NCBI GenBank assembly: GCA_030950365.1
Contig: JAUZRQ010000054.1
Location: forward strand, 1 to 64,000
Direction: 5' to 3'
DNA from: Candidatus Zhuqueibacterota bacterium
GTDB taxonomy: Bacteria > Zhuqueibacterota > Zhuqueibacteria > Zhuqueibacterales > Geothermadaptataceae
Length of the DNA: 64,000 nt
Positions 33,902 to 43,246 of the stretch are shown piece by piece. Position 1 is the stretch's first letter; the number at the start of each line of letters is the position of its first letter. Both the position numbers and the translations under genes were made by a program. The notes under the pieces were generated by a model. The model did no database searches. It saw only the letters and a program-made list of their open reading frames with translations, and was not told the origin of the DNA.

Positions 33902-33926
33902 CTGGTCATAACCGCAAATTCCGGGC

Positions 33927-35294
33927 TTACTTCAGGAACATCATCTGTTTGGCCTTCAACTCACCATCCACCTCAAGGCGATAGTAATAGACGCCCGTCG
34001 GCAGGCCGGTGGCATCAAACAGCACCGCATGCTTGCCAGCGTTCATCTTGCGGTCGAGCAACGTGGCCACCAGACGGCCACGCACGTCATACACGCGCAA
34101 GATCACATGGCTGTCGCGGTTCAGTGAGAACGGAATGGTGGTCGAGGGGTTGAATGGGTTCGGATAATTCTGACCGAGATCGAACGTGACCGGCATGGGC
34201 ACGTTGGTTTCGACGCTCGTCAGCACGCGGTTCCAGACGCTGACCACGTTGTAATCATAGTCGGCCAGATACATGGTCTGGCCGTCTGCGGTCCAGGCGG
34301 CACCACGCGGACTGTACACACCGCCGTCGCTGGAATCATGCGGGACGGGTTTGCCCACGGTCCAGACGATCTCTTTGGTCTGCACATTGAAGGCGTAGTA
34401 CTTGCTGCCGCCGGGGCCGGACCAGTCGCTTCTCAGCTTGCCAACAACCAGGTTGCTGTCCGGATCCCAGTCGAGGCAGCTGGCCCACATTTTCACTTCC
34501 GCCCAGGTAGAGTCGGTGGCCGGATCGTAAACGTTGGTCAGGTTGGCAAAGGTATCCACCGGGGCAAATTTGATCACGCCCGGCAAATCGCTGTGGTACT
34601 GCACCACACCAAATCCGTTCCAGGTCGAGCCCGTGTACAGGTCTTTGCCGTCATAGGAAACCGCAAGAGTCCGGTTGATGTAGCCCAGAGTATCGATGGC
34701 GTTTCCGATCAAGTTGAAATCGTTATCCAAGATGTACACGGGACGTTCTTTGCTCAGCACATAACCGATGTAAATATTGCCGTTGCCGTCCTGTACGGCT
34801 TCGGTCATTGAGTTTTTATCATCCGGAATGAAGCGGTTGAGCACCTTTCCGGTCTTGTAATCGATGCGATACAGAGTAGACCAGGACGTGGCCAGAATGT
34901 TGCCGTCCATATCCACGCTGATGCCCTTGCCGCTGCCGTTGTGGGCGCTTTCGGTCCACAGCGTATCCAGGGTGCCGTCCGGCATTTCGAGCACCTTCAG
35001 GGGCGAGAACGAAACATGCTCACCCGTGTTGGGGTCCAGCACATAGATCGGCCGGTACCAGCCCAGCGTGTCACCATTGGCATTGGTCACGGGCTCGCCA
35101 TGCAAATTGCCATGGATGGACAGCCACACCTTGCCATCCGGGTCGACCGCAACGCCATGGATACCCCAGGCATTGCTCTGCGGCTTCTGAAAATCGAACA
35201 GCAGATGGCTAAACTTCCACACTTCCTGGTCCTGTCCAAAGACATTGCCCACGACAAAAAGCAAAGCAAAGCACACAATAGCTAATTTTTTCAT
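33927..35294 (-). CDS. Secreted beta-propeller protein with type IX-like sorting tail
   Basis: A 455-aa exported protein. Residues 1-20 form a clean signal peptide (ends VFG-QDQ). Residues about 30-360 show repeated blades of the NHL/SMP-30 kind: GIHGVAVDPDGKVWLSIHG, GKGISVDMDGNILATSW, YSPRGAAWTADGQTMYLADY. The C-terminus is a sorting domain with GQNYPNPFNPSTTI and a final KAKQMMFLK. AGGAGG precedes the ATG. A six-bladed propeller on the surface could bind ligands or act as a lactonase-like enzyme; no metal-site pattern is clear enough to choose. It shares NHL-type blades with the adjacent lipoprotein at 35452, so the two may act together. Confidence 0.87.
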   Translation of the reverse strand: MKKLAIVCFALLFVVGNVFGQDQEVWKFSHLLFDFQKPQSNAWGIHGVAVDPDGKVWLSIHGNLHGEPVTNANGDTLGWYRPIYVLDPNTGEHVSFSPLKVLEMPDGTLDTLWTESAHNGSGKGISVDMDGNILATSWSTLYRIDYKTGKVLNRFIPDDKNSMTEAVQDGNGNIYIGYVLSKERPVYILDNDFNLIGNAIDTLGYINRTLAVSYDGKDLYTGSTWNGFGVVQYHSDLPGVIKFAPVDTFANLTNVYDPATDSTWAEVKMWASCLDWDPDSNLVVGKLRSDWSGPGGSKYYAFNVQTKEIVWTVGKPVPHDSSDGGVYSPRGAAWTADGQTMYLADYDYNVVSVWNRVLTSVETNVPMPVTFDLGQNYPNPFNPSTTIPFSLNRDSHVILRVYDVRGRLVATLLDRKMNAGKHAVLFDATGLPTGVYYYRLEVDGELKAKQMMFLK

Positions 35295-35451
35295 GGCAAC
35301 TACCTCCTATTGAACCAGATTGACATTTGAACGCGAGATCCCAATTGTCGTTCTTCGCGCGAGCAATACAACCTTTCCCCGCTGGTTTATCACCTCCCTC
35401 CTGTAGCATGCGTTTGAGGTTCATGAATGGCTGTTTGCGGCTATTGACCTG

Positions 35452-36648
35452 TTACTGTCGTCCAAAATAGGGCGCTCCGTTTTTCAACATATTGATGCGA
35501 ATGATTTTCTTCTTGGTCGCATCCACATTGCGGCGGTTGACATAGAGATACTGGCCATTGCCCCAGACCATCGCATAGGTCTCCGGCTCGATCACGCCCG
35601 GATACAGCGGCTCGAAACTGCCATCCGGATGCACTACAAAAATGGCTTCGGGCGCATTGGTACCGACGTACATGTCGCCGTCTGCGGCAAACGTCAGGCT
35701 CAGCAGGTCGGCATGGCTGCCAATTTTGGCAGTCCAGTCGAAGTACACTTCCTGCGGACCCAGCTCGGTGGCGGACACAATTTTGTTGCGCCAGACCTTA
35801 TGCTCGCCCGTACTGTTATCTTTGCCACCCACGTAAACATAGCCTTCGTACACGCGGATGGTGCGGATGACCACGTTGCCGTAGTCGGCTGCCACTTCGC
35901 TGCTGCCGTCCGGTTTCACGCGGTACACGGCTTTGCCACTGCCACCGCAGTAGATATTACCATTGGGCCCGAAATCGAGATCGAAAGCGCCGCCCGGCAA
36001 GCGCGCAAAAAGACCATCCTTGCCCTGGGGCGAAATCTTGAACATGAAGGGCAAAATGTTGACATAATAAATCGATCCATCCGGCCCGATTTTCATGCCC
36101 GATGCTTTGTCCGCCAGGCTGGTGGTGTAGTCCTGCCGCTCGCCATCCGGCGTGACTTTGACAATTTTCCGGCCTTTCAGCGAGACATACAGGTTTTCAT
36201 CTTTATCGCAGGCGATGGCATAGGCGTCATCGAATTTATCGAAATCGCCCCATTCGATGGCGGCTGGTTCCAGTTTGTACGGATACCACTCGGCAAACAG
36301 GATCGCACCGTCCACCCGCAGCTTGATGCGCACCGAGTCGCCGGTCAGGTTGGGGGCCTTCACCTGCACGGCGGTTGGCGTGGCCGACAAAATCTCGCCT
36401 TTGACGCCATCGAAATACACGTGATTTTCCGCTGGCTCCGAGGAAAAGTTTTCACCGATGAGAGTAACGATGCCAATACCCGCGAAGGTGCCGCCCGGCG
36501 GTTCCACACCCGTGATCACCGGATCGGGGCGCCCCTTCCACTCCGGATCCCAGATGGATGGCGTGGGCTCGGTTCCGCAGGTCACAAGCCAGGCAGAAAT
36601 CGCCAGCAAAACAGCCAATTGCACAAAACGGTTTAGCCGCGACGTCAT
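35452..36648 (-). CDS. Lipoprotein with IPT/TIG domain and NHL-type propeller
   Basis: A 398-aa protein. The signal peptide ends in lipobox WLVTC (Cys about 24). An IPT/TIG domain follows (about 42-125, PVITGVEPPGGTFAGIGIVTLIGENF), then NHL-like blades (IACDKDENLYVSLKG, GMKIGPDGSIYYVN, DLDFGPNGNIYCGGSG). This IPT-plus-NHL architecture is common for surface lipoproteins encoded beside TonB-dependent receptors in Bacteroidota, where they bind glycans. Here it follows receptor B and secreted protein B. AGAGGAG precedes the ATG. There is no sorting tail, consistent with lipid anchoring. A glycan-binding role is inference from architecture and context. Confidence 0.88.
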   Translation of the reverse strand: MTSRLNRFVQLAVLLAISAWLVTCGTEPTPSIWDPEWKGRPDPVITGVEPPGGTFAGIGIVTLIGENFSSEPAENHVYFDGVKGEILSATPTAVQVKAPNLTGDSVRIKLRVDGAILFAEWYPYKLEPAAIEWGDFDKFDDAYAIACDKDENLYVSLKGRKIVKVTPDGERQDYTTSLADKASGMKIGPDGSIYYVNILPFMFKISPQGKDGLFARLPGGAFDLDFGPNGNIYCGGSGKAVYRVKPDGSSEVAADYGNVVIRTIRVYEGYVYVGGKDNSTGEHKVWRNKIVSATELGPQEVYFDWTAKIGSHADLLSLTFAADGDMYVGTNAPEAIFVVHPDGSFEPLYPGVIEPETYAMVWGNGQYLYVNRRNVDATKKKIIRINMLKNGAPYFGRQ

Positions 36649-36694
36649 TTCACTTCTCCTCTAATGACATTGGTCTATTCATCAAGTTCTCGTT

Positions 36695-38848
36695 TCAGCG
36701 AATGATCACAAACTTGCGAATGGCGGTGTCGCCTTTGCGGTATTTCAGCTCGCCGGTTTCCGGATCGCGATAATCCTCGGTGACGGTGAAGTGTGCAATG
36801 TACACACCGCTCACCACCACCTGCCGCGAGCTGGTCACCGAATTCCAGACCTCATCCCCGCTGCCATCGGTGTGGTGGATGGTCTGGATGAGATCACCGC
36901 GCACCGTGTAAATGCGAATGATGCACTTGGCCGGGATGTTCAGAAACATGATTTTGTCCGGCTCGCCCGGATACTGCAAATCGCGGGCACGCACATTGAA
37001 TGGATTGGGCACCACCCGAATTTCCGCCAGCGACTCCCCGGCCTGGCGCCGCAAATACGCCGGCTGGTTGGTTTTGGTGTAAAACCGGCTGCTGTACAGC
37101 GGACCGGTGGGATTGGTCTCGCCGGTCGTGTTGTTGCTGCCGTCGTTAAACGCCACGATGTAGTAATAATACGCCTTGCCGCGCTCGGCCTCGGTATCTT
37201 CATATTCGGTCTCGCCGGGCATGGCGGTGTAGATTTCTTCGAAGGTCGTATCCGGTTTGCCGACCGCGCGGAAAATTTTGTAACCGGCGAAATCCGGCTC
37301 GCCTTCGGACGGGCTCGGCGACCAGCGCAGAAAAATGCGGTCACCGCCGGAAGTCACTTCAAACAGCGGCGGTGGAAGCGGCGGCTGCGGAATCTGGTAT
37401 CCCGCATCATAGTTTCGCTTGGCCCGGCCAAAGGTCAACAGTATCGAATCCTTGCCGGTGTACACCCAGGCATTTTTGAATTCATCTTTATCCGTGGTGG
37501 TGCCGCCATCCGGAAGTGGGAACGGGCCTTTGTCCGTGGGATCATCATAGGCCTTTTTCCAGCGCCGGCCGATTTTTTCGCACATTTGTCGGCTCAGTCC
37601 GGCCACGCCCTCGGCCTCCACGATGGTGATGCTTTCGCCCGGCGCCAGGTCCCACGGCCCGTAACAAATCCAGATGTTGGTGCCGCCGGCGTCGTTGTGC
37701 ACGGTGTACGGATCGGGGTTCGAGGCCATGTATTTCTCATCGAAGCGCTCATTGCCGCCCAGTCCCTGATGCGGATTGCCACTGAGCATGCTGTAGAGCT
37801 GCTTCATTTTGTCGATGGTTTGCGGCGACATATCGCCCAGACTGGGGTAGGTGTCGCCGGCGTGCCAGCCCAACACAATCGGCTGGTTGGAATCGTCGGA
37901 GCGATCCTCCGGGCTTTTATCCACATGCAGCACCACGATACCGGCATGCTGCGGGGCGGTCAAACGGCCGTCGAGCTTGACCGCGGGCCCGCCGATGTTA
38001 TCGAACGCGTTTTTAGCATTCTGTCCGGCCCAGCCGAACCCGCAGCGCAGCCAGTCCACAATGGGATTGGCCTCGGTGATGCGGTCGTTGACGTGCTGAG
38101 CGTAATTCTCGCCGCGTTTGGTCACCCACATGTGCTGTCCCCAGGATTGCGTGCCGCCGATGTGAAACGCGCCCTCGCGGCAAACGCTGTAGCGCACGCC
38201 CCAACTGATGCGCACGCCTTTCAGCGTGGCATTCAGCTCGATCTCATCGTCGTAATCCGTGTTGCCGGTATTGGTGAACGTAAAAATCTTGATGAAATAG
38301 TTGTCATGATATTGCTGACTGAATACCAGGATGCGCCGCGTCAGGGTCAGGCCCATGGAAGTGTTGACCACGTTGGTGATGATGCGATCGGGGATTTGCT
38401 CCGGATCGATCTCGTCCACATCGCCGGCATACGGCGCGGTGATGTTGTAGCCATCCACATACACCACGGGCGGCGGGAATTTGGCCGTTTGTTTGAGCTC
38501 CACCGGAAACAACGATTGGCCCACGTAATCGGCGGCGAAGTAAATGCCGTAACGCTCCCAGTAGCGGCCCTTCTCATCGGTGAAATCCATCACCCCGATC
38601 CAGGCACGCTTGATCACCGCGTTATCCTGGTACGGATAATCCGCCGGCCAGATCAGGCCCTCGTAGTATTTGTTGTTCCAGGCGCGCTCCGAACCGTAGG
38701 CAGAAAAGTGGCTCTGCAGCGAACCGATCCGGACATAGCGCTTTTCCGTGGCTTCCACCTGCGCCTGCAGCTCCGACGCCGAACGCATCCACAGCCCCAG
38801 CACTACCAGCCACGCGCTCAGCCACACCGATTGTCTTCGAATGCTCAT
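36695..38848 (-). CDS. Large secreted protein B of receptor-linked pair
   Basis: A 717-aa exported protein with a signal peptide ending around ASELQAQ. It has no enzyme signature. Residues about 45-470 form a long beta-rich domain with conserved segments shared with the gene at 43247: NVVNTSMGLTLTRRI, FSQQYHDNYFIKIF, AFDNIGGP and GLSRQMCEKIGRRWKK. A fibronectin type III-like domain follows (about 490-590), then a C-terminal domain with VVPNPFNVRARDL and IRIYTVRGDLIQTIHHTDGSGDEVWN, ending FVIIR, resembling a sorting tail. It starts 24 bp after receptor B. Together they look like a receptor plus surface partner, analogous in position to SusC/SusD but unrelated in sequence to SusD as far as I can see. 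Confidence 0.8.
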   Translation of the reverse strand: MSIRRQSVWLSAWLVVLGLWMRSASELQAQVEATEKRYVRIGSLQSHFSAYGSERAWNNKYYEGLIWPADYPYQDNAVIKRAWIGVMDFTDEKGRYWERYGIYFAADYVGQSLFPVELKQTAKFPPPVVYVDGYNITAPYAGDVDEIDPEQIPDRIITNVVNTSMGLTLTRRILVFSQQYHDNYFIKIFTFTNTGNTDYDDEIELNATLKGVRISWGVRYSVCREGAFHIGGTQSWGQHMWVTKRGENYAQHVNDRITEANPIVDWLRCGFGWAGQNAKNAFDNIGGPAVKLDGRLTAPQHAGIVVLHVDKSPEDRSDDSNQPIVLGWHAGDTYPSLGDMSPQTIDKMKQLYSMLSGNPHQGLGGNERFDEKYMASNPDPYTVHNDAGGTNIWICYGPWDLAPGESITIVEAEGVAGLSRQMCEKIGRRWKKAYDDPTDKGPFPLPDGGTTTDKDEFKNAWVYTGKDSILLTFGRAKRNYDAGYQIPQPPLPPPLFEVTSGGDRIFLRWSPSPSEGEPDFAGYKIFRAVGKPDTTFEEIYTAMPGETEYEDTEAERGKAYYYYIVAFNDGSNNTTGETNPTGPLYSSRFYTKTNQPAYLRRQAGESLAEIRVVPNPFNVRARDLQYPGEPDKIMFLNIPAKCIIRIYTVRGDLIQTIHHTDGSGDEVWNSVTSSRQVVVSGVYIAHFTVTEDYRDPETGELKYRKGDTAIRKFVIIR

Positions 38849-38872
38849 GAATGTCTGCGCTCGTTTTCGCTT

Positions 38873-41800
38873 TTAAAAATTGATCTTGATTCCAAACACC
38901 ACGTCCTTTGGATTCAAAAACGTCAATGCTCGAATATTGGGCATGTCGATATAAGATTTCTTGCGCTTGCGCTCCTCATTGCGCTTGCGGATTTCCGGAT
39001 CATTGTTGGGATTGGGCTCCAACGGGTCATACGGCACATCGTCGGGTCGGTACTCGCCGATGCGATCGTGCCCCTTTTCGACCCCCTCTTCCCACTCAAA
39101 ATTGAGAGACTCGAGATAGTCGAGATAATCGTACCGATCCGAAAATGCGGCGTAATTGAGAAACTTGAAATTGAACAGATTGCGCACGTCGACGTAGGCC
39201 TGCACCTCGGCCCGGCCCATCTTGAACGCCTTCGACAGCCGCATATCCACGTTGTACCAGTCCTTCCAGCGCACGTTATCCACCACGCCCGGGATGCTGT
39301 TCGGATTATAGGTTTCATAACGGCCGGAATACCACTCGGCCAGGAAGCTGCAGCGCCAGTCGCCGAGGATGTAATGCCCGAGCCAGAAGGGGCCCCATTT
39401 TTTCGGGGTCTGGATGGTGATATTGGCGCGCGCGTACGGCCGCGGGCGCGGCTTTTCCTGGTACGGATTCAGCCGCAGATACTCGCGCTGCTTGTTGGGG
39501 TCCTCGTAATAGGCGGTGAGGCCAAAATAGCCGGACGTGCGCACGTCGTAGGTGTAATTGATAAACCCGGTGACCCAGCGGCCGCTGCGTTTGGTGAGCG
39601 TGATCTCAAAGCCGCGGATGTCCTGATAATTGTTGCTGGCGGCCTTGTAATACTGCACCGAATTGTCGATGCTCTGATAATAAATCCAGCCGGGCTGATT
39701 GGTCACATCCTTGTAGTAGGCCGCAATGTTCAGTAAAAATTCCTCGAACAGGCTCTGGGCATAGCCTACCTCATACGCCACCGTTTTTTCCAGATGCATC
39801 CATGGGTTGCCAACATAGGTCACCAGGCCGTTGGATTCACGCTGCAGTCGGAACCGGTATGACGACGCCGGCTCGGAGCGAAAGTGGCCGTAGTTGAAAT
39901 ACAGCTTCGAGGATTCCGTGATTGGATGCGATACCCCCAGCCGCGGGCTCAGGGTCAAACTGGGCTCGGCCTTCTCGCGCGGCGCCTCCAATTCGATGGC
40001 CTTGCCGTAGCCGGCTTTGAAATATTTGGCATACGGATCGAGCGCAAAAAATTCCGTATTCGGATCCGAGTAATCCAGCCGCAGCCCGACATTGGCGATG
40101 AACCCCTGAAATTCCAGCTTGTCCTGCACATACACGCCGATGCGGTACGGGAACACATCGTATTTCATGCTGCGCGTCCAGGTCGGCATGGATGGGCTGT
40201 AGGTGGAAGAGCGGATGCGGTAGTCGTTGTACACCACCTGTATCCCCGCCTTGACCTGGTTGTGCGGATTGAGCTGGCTGGTCAGATCGAAACGGAAAGA
40301 GGTCGTGGTATTGACGCTGCGGTCGCGGCCCAGATTCATCCAGCCGCCCATGATCATGCCATCGATGCCATTGACGCTGTAGCCCCAGTAGCCAAACGGC
40401 GCCTCATCGACGAAGAAGCCGGGCACCACTTCATAGCGCCGAGTGGTATCGCGCGTGGCCATTTGATAAGTTTTGTAGCGATTGATATTGTGCTGCAGGC
40501 TGAATTCATAAAACGTCTTCGGGCTCACCACATGCGTGATCTTCAGGCCGATCATCGTACGGAAGATGCTGCTCGGGCTGTAAAATCCCGGCATGTACAG
40601 GATGGCGCTGCCATAGCTGCTGTTCAGGAGATTGGCCACTTCGTACGGCGTGCGCAACACATAGCCCGTCGGCGTGGTTTTCCAGTTGTACGGCGACACC
40701 GAGTGGATTTCGCCGTACAGCAGGGTGGCAATCATTTTGGTGGAAGAGGTGATGTCTGAGGTCAATTTCAATTGCGTGTGGTGATCGAAATAGCTGTCGC
40801 GCGACAGCGGGAAGATGAACATCTCACGCTCGCGGAAATGCGACAGATAGAACCGCAAATTACCCAGCGGCCGCCCGATCAGCGGCAACGGGCCGCCAAA
40901 GCCGACATCGACCACGAAGTCGGGTTTGGTAATGTCGCCCTGCCGCCGCCGCTGCCAGCGGAACAACCTTTGCGCCGCCTCGGGCGTCAGGTCGTTGGTC
41001 GGATCATCATCCTGCATGGTGGCTTCCGACACGGCATACCAGCCCTCGAAATTGGGATACTGCCGCCGCGTGTATTCGTCCCAGTAGGAACGCACACCGT
41101 CGCCATTCAAATCGCGAAAGGGTTCGCCGGGGTCCCAGCGTCCATTGCTGTTCACATCGGTGAAGGGCTCGCCCACGTTGGTGCCGTACCAGCACACGGC
41201 ATCGTCCAGGTACGGCCGGTTGAAATACGAATTGGGATCGTACAGGGACGGTCCGAAGTGCTTGGGTGCCGGTGGCCGATACTGAATCGAAGCCACGGCC
41301 ATGTAGCGCTTGCGGTCGCCCTCGCGGGTGACCACATTGATGAGCCCCGAGCGCAAGTTGCCGTATTCGGCATTGAAGCCGCCAGTCTGAATTTTGATTT
41401 CGCGCAGGGCACTCAGACCCACCGCCGTGTATGGAAAATTGGACCGTTCGTCATTCAATGACAGGCCATCCACCAGAAAGACGGTTTGATTGGCCGCGCC
41501 TCCGCGCACGATGAAACCGCGGCTACCGCGCTCGATGCCGGCCTGCAGGGTGATCACCTCATCGACCGTTTTCACCGGCAGCTTTTCGATCACTGCGGCT
41601 TCCACGTTCATCTGGCTTGCGGAGACGTCCTTTTGCACCACCGGCCGTTCTGCCACAACCACCACCTCTTCGCCGGCAATCACCACCGGCCGCAGCTCCA
41701 CATCGATGGTGGTGGTCAGTTCCATCTCCACTTTGACATCTTTTTCCACATGCGTGGCATAGCCAATCATGCGAAAGCTCACATTGTAATGACCGGGTGG

Positions 41801-42001
41801 CACATTCAGAATCACGTAATAGCCGTTGGCATCGGTCGCGGCGCCCAGATCGGTGCCTTCCACCACCACATTCACGCCGGGCAGACCGCTACCGCTCTCG
41901 GCATCGCGCACGTATCCGGCGATCTTGCCCGTGGTGCCGGCGAATGCGTACCACGGCCCTAATACAAATCCGATTATCGCAAGCCAGGCCAAGCGCATCA
42001 T
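38873..42001 (-). CDS. TonB-dependent receptor B with carboxypeptidase-regulatory domain
   Basis: A 1042-aa receptor. The start at 42001 is chosen because GGAGAG lies 6 bp upstream; the frame extends to 42028 without a better site. After the signal peptide comes a CarboxypepD_reg-like domain (GTTGKIAGYVRDAESGSGLP to RMIGYATHVEKD), then a hydrophobic VVIAGEEVVVVAERPVVQKD box. The plug domain carries FIVRGGAANQTVFLVDGLSLNDE, and a very large barrel ends FGIKINF. It closely resembles the receptor at 45365 in order and sequence, so the two are paralogues. Putative Ca-binding-like DVNSNGRWDPGEPFRDLNGDG occurs in an extracellular loop (about residues 285-305), absent from the paralogue. The ligand is unknown but probably large, as for SusC-like receptors. 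Confidence 0.93.
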   Translation of the reverse strand: MMRLAWLAIIGFVLGPWYAFAGTTGKIAGYVRDAESGSGLPGVNVVVEGTDLGAATDANGYYVILNVPPGHYNVSFRMIGYATHVEKDVKVEMELTTTIDVELRPVVIAGEEVVVVAERPVVQKDVSASQMNVEAAVIEKLPVKTVDEVITLQAGIERGSRGFIVRGGAANQTVFLVDGLSLNDERSNFPYTAVGLSALREIKIQTGGFNAEYGNLRSGLINVVTREGDRKRYMAVASIQYRPPAPKHFGPSLYDPNSYFNRPYLDDAVCWYGTNVGEPFTDVNSNGRWDPGEPFRDLNGDGVRSYWDEYTRRQYPNFEGWYAVSEATMQDDDPTNDLTPEAAQRLFRWQRRRQGDITKPDFVVDVGFGGPLPLIGRPLGNLRFYLSHFREREMFIFPLSRDSYFDHHTQLKLTSDITSSTKMIATLLYGEIHSVSPYNWKTTPTGYVLRTPYEVANLLNSSYGSAILYMPGFYSPSSIFRTMIGLKITHVVSPKTFYEFSLQHNINRYKTYQMATRDTTRRYEVVPGFFVDEAPFGYWGYSVNGIDGMIMGGWMNLGRDRSVNTTTSFRFDLTSQLNPHNQVKAGIQVVYNDYRIRSSTYSPSMPTWTRSMKYDVFPYRIGVYVQDKLEFQGFIANVGLRLDYSDPNTEFFALDPYAKYFKAGYGKAIELEAPREKAEPSLTLSPRLGVSHPITESSKLYFNYGHFRSEPASSYRFRLQRESNGLVTYVGNPWMHLEKTVAYEVGYAQSLFEEFLLNIAAYYKDVTNQPGWIYYQSIDNSVQYYKAASNNYQDIRGFEITLTKRSGRWVTGFINYTYDVRTSGYFGLTAYYEDPNKQREYLRLNPYQEKPRPRPYARANITIQTPKKWGPFWLGHYILGDWRCSFLAEWYSGRYETYNPNSIPGVVDNVRWKDWYNVDMRLSKAFKMGRAEVQAYVDVRNLFNFKFLNYAAFSDRYDYLDYLESLNFEWEEGVEKGHDRIGEYRPDDVPYDPLEPNPNNDPEIRKRNEERKRKKSYIDMPNIRALTFLNPKDVVFGIKINF

Positions 42002-42132
42002 GCGAGCTCTCCAAATCCAGTGAACCATCTTGTCTTTCCCGACACCGGCCTGTCCCGGCCGGTCAGCCTTCCATTCCAGCCAGTTGCCCCAATAGCCAAC
42101 TCCCGTCCCCCCTGCCTCCGCAGCCGTCCTGC

Positions 42133-43146
42133 TTACAGCGAAAACCGCACCGTGAACCGGTTGATATTGCCAAACACGTCAAACGGCATGTACGAATAAT
42201 CCAGAGCAAAACCGAACGACCGGATACCGAACCCCGCAGTCATGTTGTATTCTTCGCGATTCAGCAAATAGCCAAACCGCAGAGCAATGAGGTCCATGAA
42301 CACGTATTCGGCACCGTAGCTGACGTATTCCGGATAGGAACGCGGATGTACCGCATCCAGCGAAATGAACAGCTTGTGGCTACTGGCATCGATCTGCGGG
42401 AAGAAATCCAGCGCGTTGATGGAAATGCCGATTTTAAACGTCAACGGAAGCTGAAAACCTTCTTTTTCGTATTTGATTTCGCGCGACAGGTTGCGCACGG
42501 TCATGCCAAAGACCAGGCTCTTGAACCCGGTTTTGTACTGAGTTCCAAAATCGAACGCGAACACGCTCAGGTCGTAGTCCTGCTCCTCGATCAGAGTATC
42601 GGTTTCGGTGTAGATCGGCACCAGACTCTTGCCCAACCGCTGATAAACGTATTTGATCTGCCCGCCAACAACAAATCGGTCGGTGAGTTCCTTGCTATAG
42701 CCGAAACCGACTGCCAGCGCCGTGGGCATGGCCCAGTCTCCGCCGATGTCCTCATAGCCCTGTTCCGTTGGAGCGACGCGCGTCCACAGGAATTCGCCGT
42801 AATCCACGGTCAGGAAGCTCAGCCCGAACACGCCATACTGGCCATCGGCTGGACGGAACGCCAGCGCACCCGAAACGTATTCGATGTCGGCGATCCATTT
42901 CATTTTATTCAGCGACACGTCCAGCAATGTCGGGATGCGCGCCATGCCGGATGGATTGTAGAACAGCGCAGCCGAGGTGCCTTCGACCGTGGTGAACGCC
43001 TCGCCCATGCCGGTGGCCCGGGCGTCCACGCCCACGCTCATAAACTGAAAGCCCGTCTGCGCCAGCTTTTTCTGCGCATTTGCATTAAAGGCAACCAATC
43101 CACTCAACAGCAGGATTGCCGCGAAATACCCTCGACGGATCAACAT
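42133..43146 (-). CDS. PorV/UPF0164-like outer-membrane barrel protein
   Basis: A 337-aa exported protein. The ATG at 43146 has AAGGAG 7 bp upstream and is preferred over an upstream TTG at 43152. After the signal peptide the mature N-terminus reads TGFQFMSVGVDARATGMGEAFTTVEGTSAALFYNPSGMA, the hallmark of the PorV/PorQ/UPF0164 family of FadL-like barrels. In type IX secretion PorV is the outer-membrane carrier of sorting-tail proteins. It sits between the two receptor/secreted-protein modules in a locus whose products carry sorting tails, which supports an export role. The final RFTVRFSL strand fits a barrel. No PorU or PorK/L/M/N homologues lie in this window. Confidence 0.88.
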   Translation of the reverse strand: MLIRRGYFAAILLLSGLVAFNANAQKKLAQTGFQFMSVGVDARATGMGEAFTTVEGTSAALFYNPSGMARIPTLLDVSLNKMKWIADIEYVSGALAFRPADGQYGVFGLSFLTVDYGEFLWTRVAPTEQGYEDIGGDWAMPTALAVGFGYSKELTDRFVVGGQIKYVYQRLGKSLVPIYTETDTLIEEQDYDLSVFAFDFGTQYKTGFKSLVFGMTVRNLSREIKYEKEGFQLPLTFKIGISINALDFFPQIDASSHKLFISLDAVHPRSYPEYVSYGAEYVFMDLIALRFGYLLNREEYNMTAGFGIRSFGFALDYSYMPFDVFGNINRFTVRFSL

Positions 43147-43246
43147 TGCCAATCTCCTTCGTTATATCCCATCGTTTTCATGGGTCACGTGCTCATGCCT
43201 TGCGGTCGAGTCGCGGCCGCAGGCTATCGGCCCGGCCGGAAGCCGT

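Noticed and set aside
36791-39736. 981-codon open frame on the plus strand
   Set aside because: It is antisense to secreted protein B and the start of receptor B, both of which have clear family features. The translated product is His/Gly/Val-rich low-information sequence.
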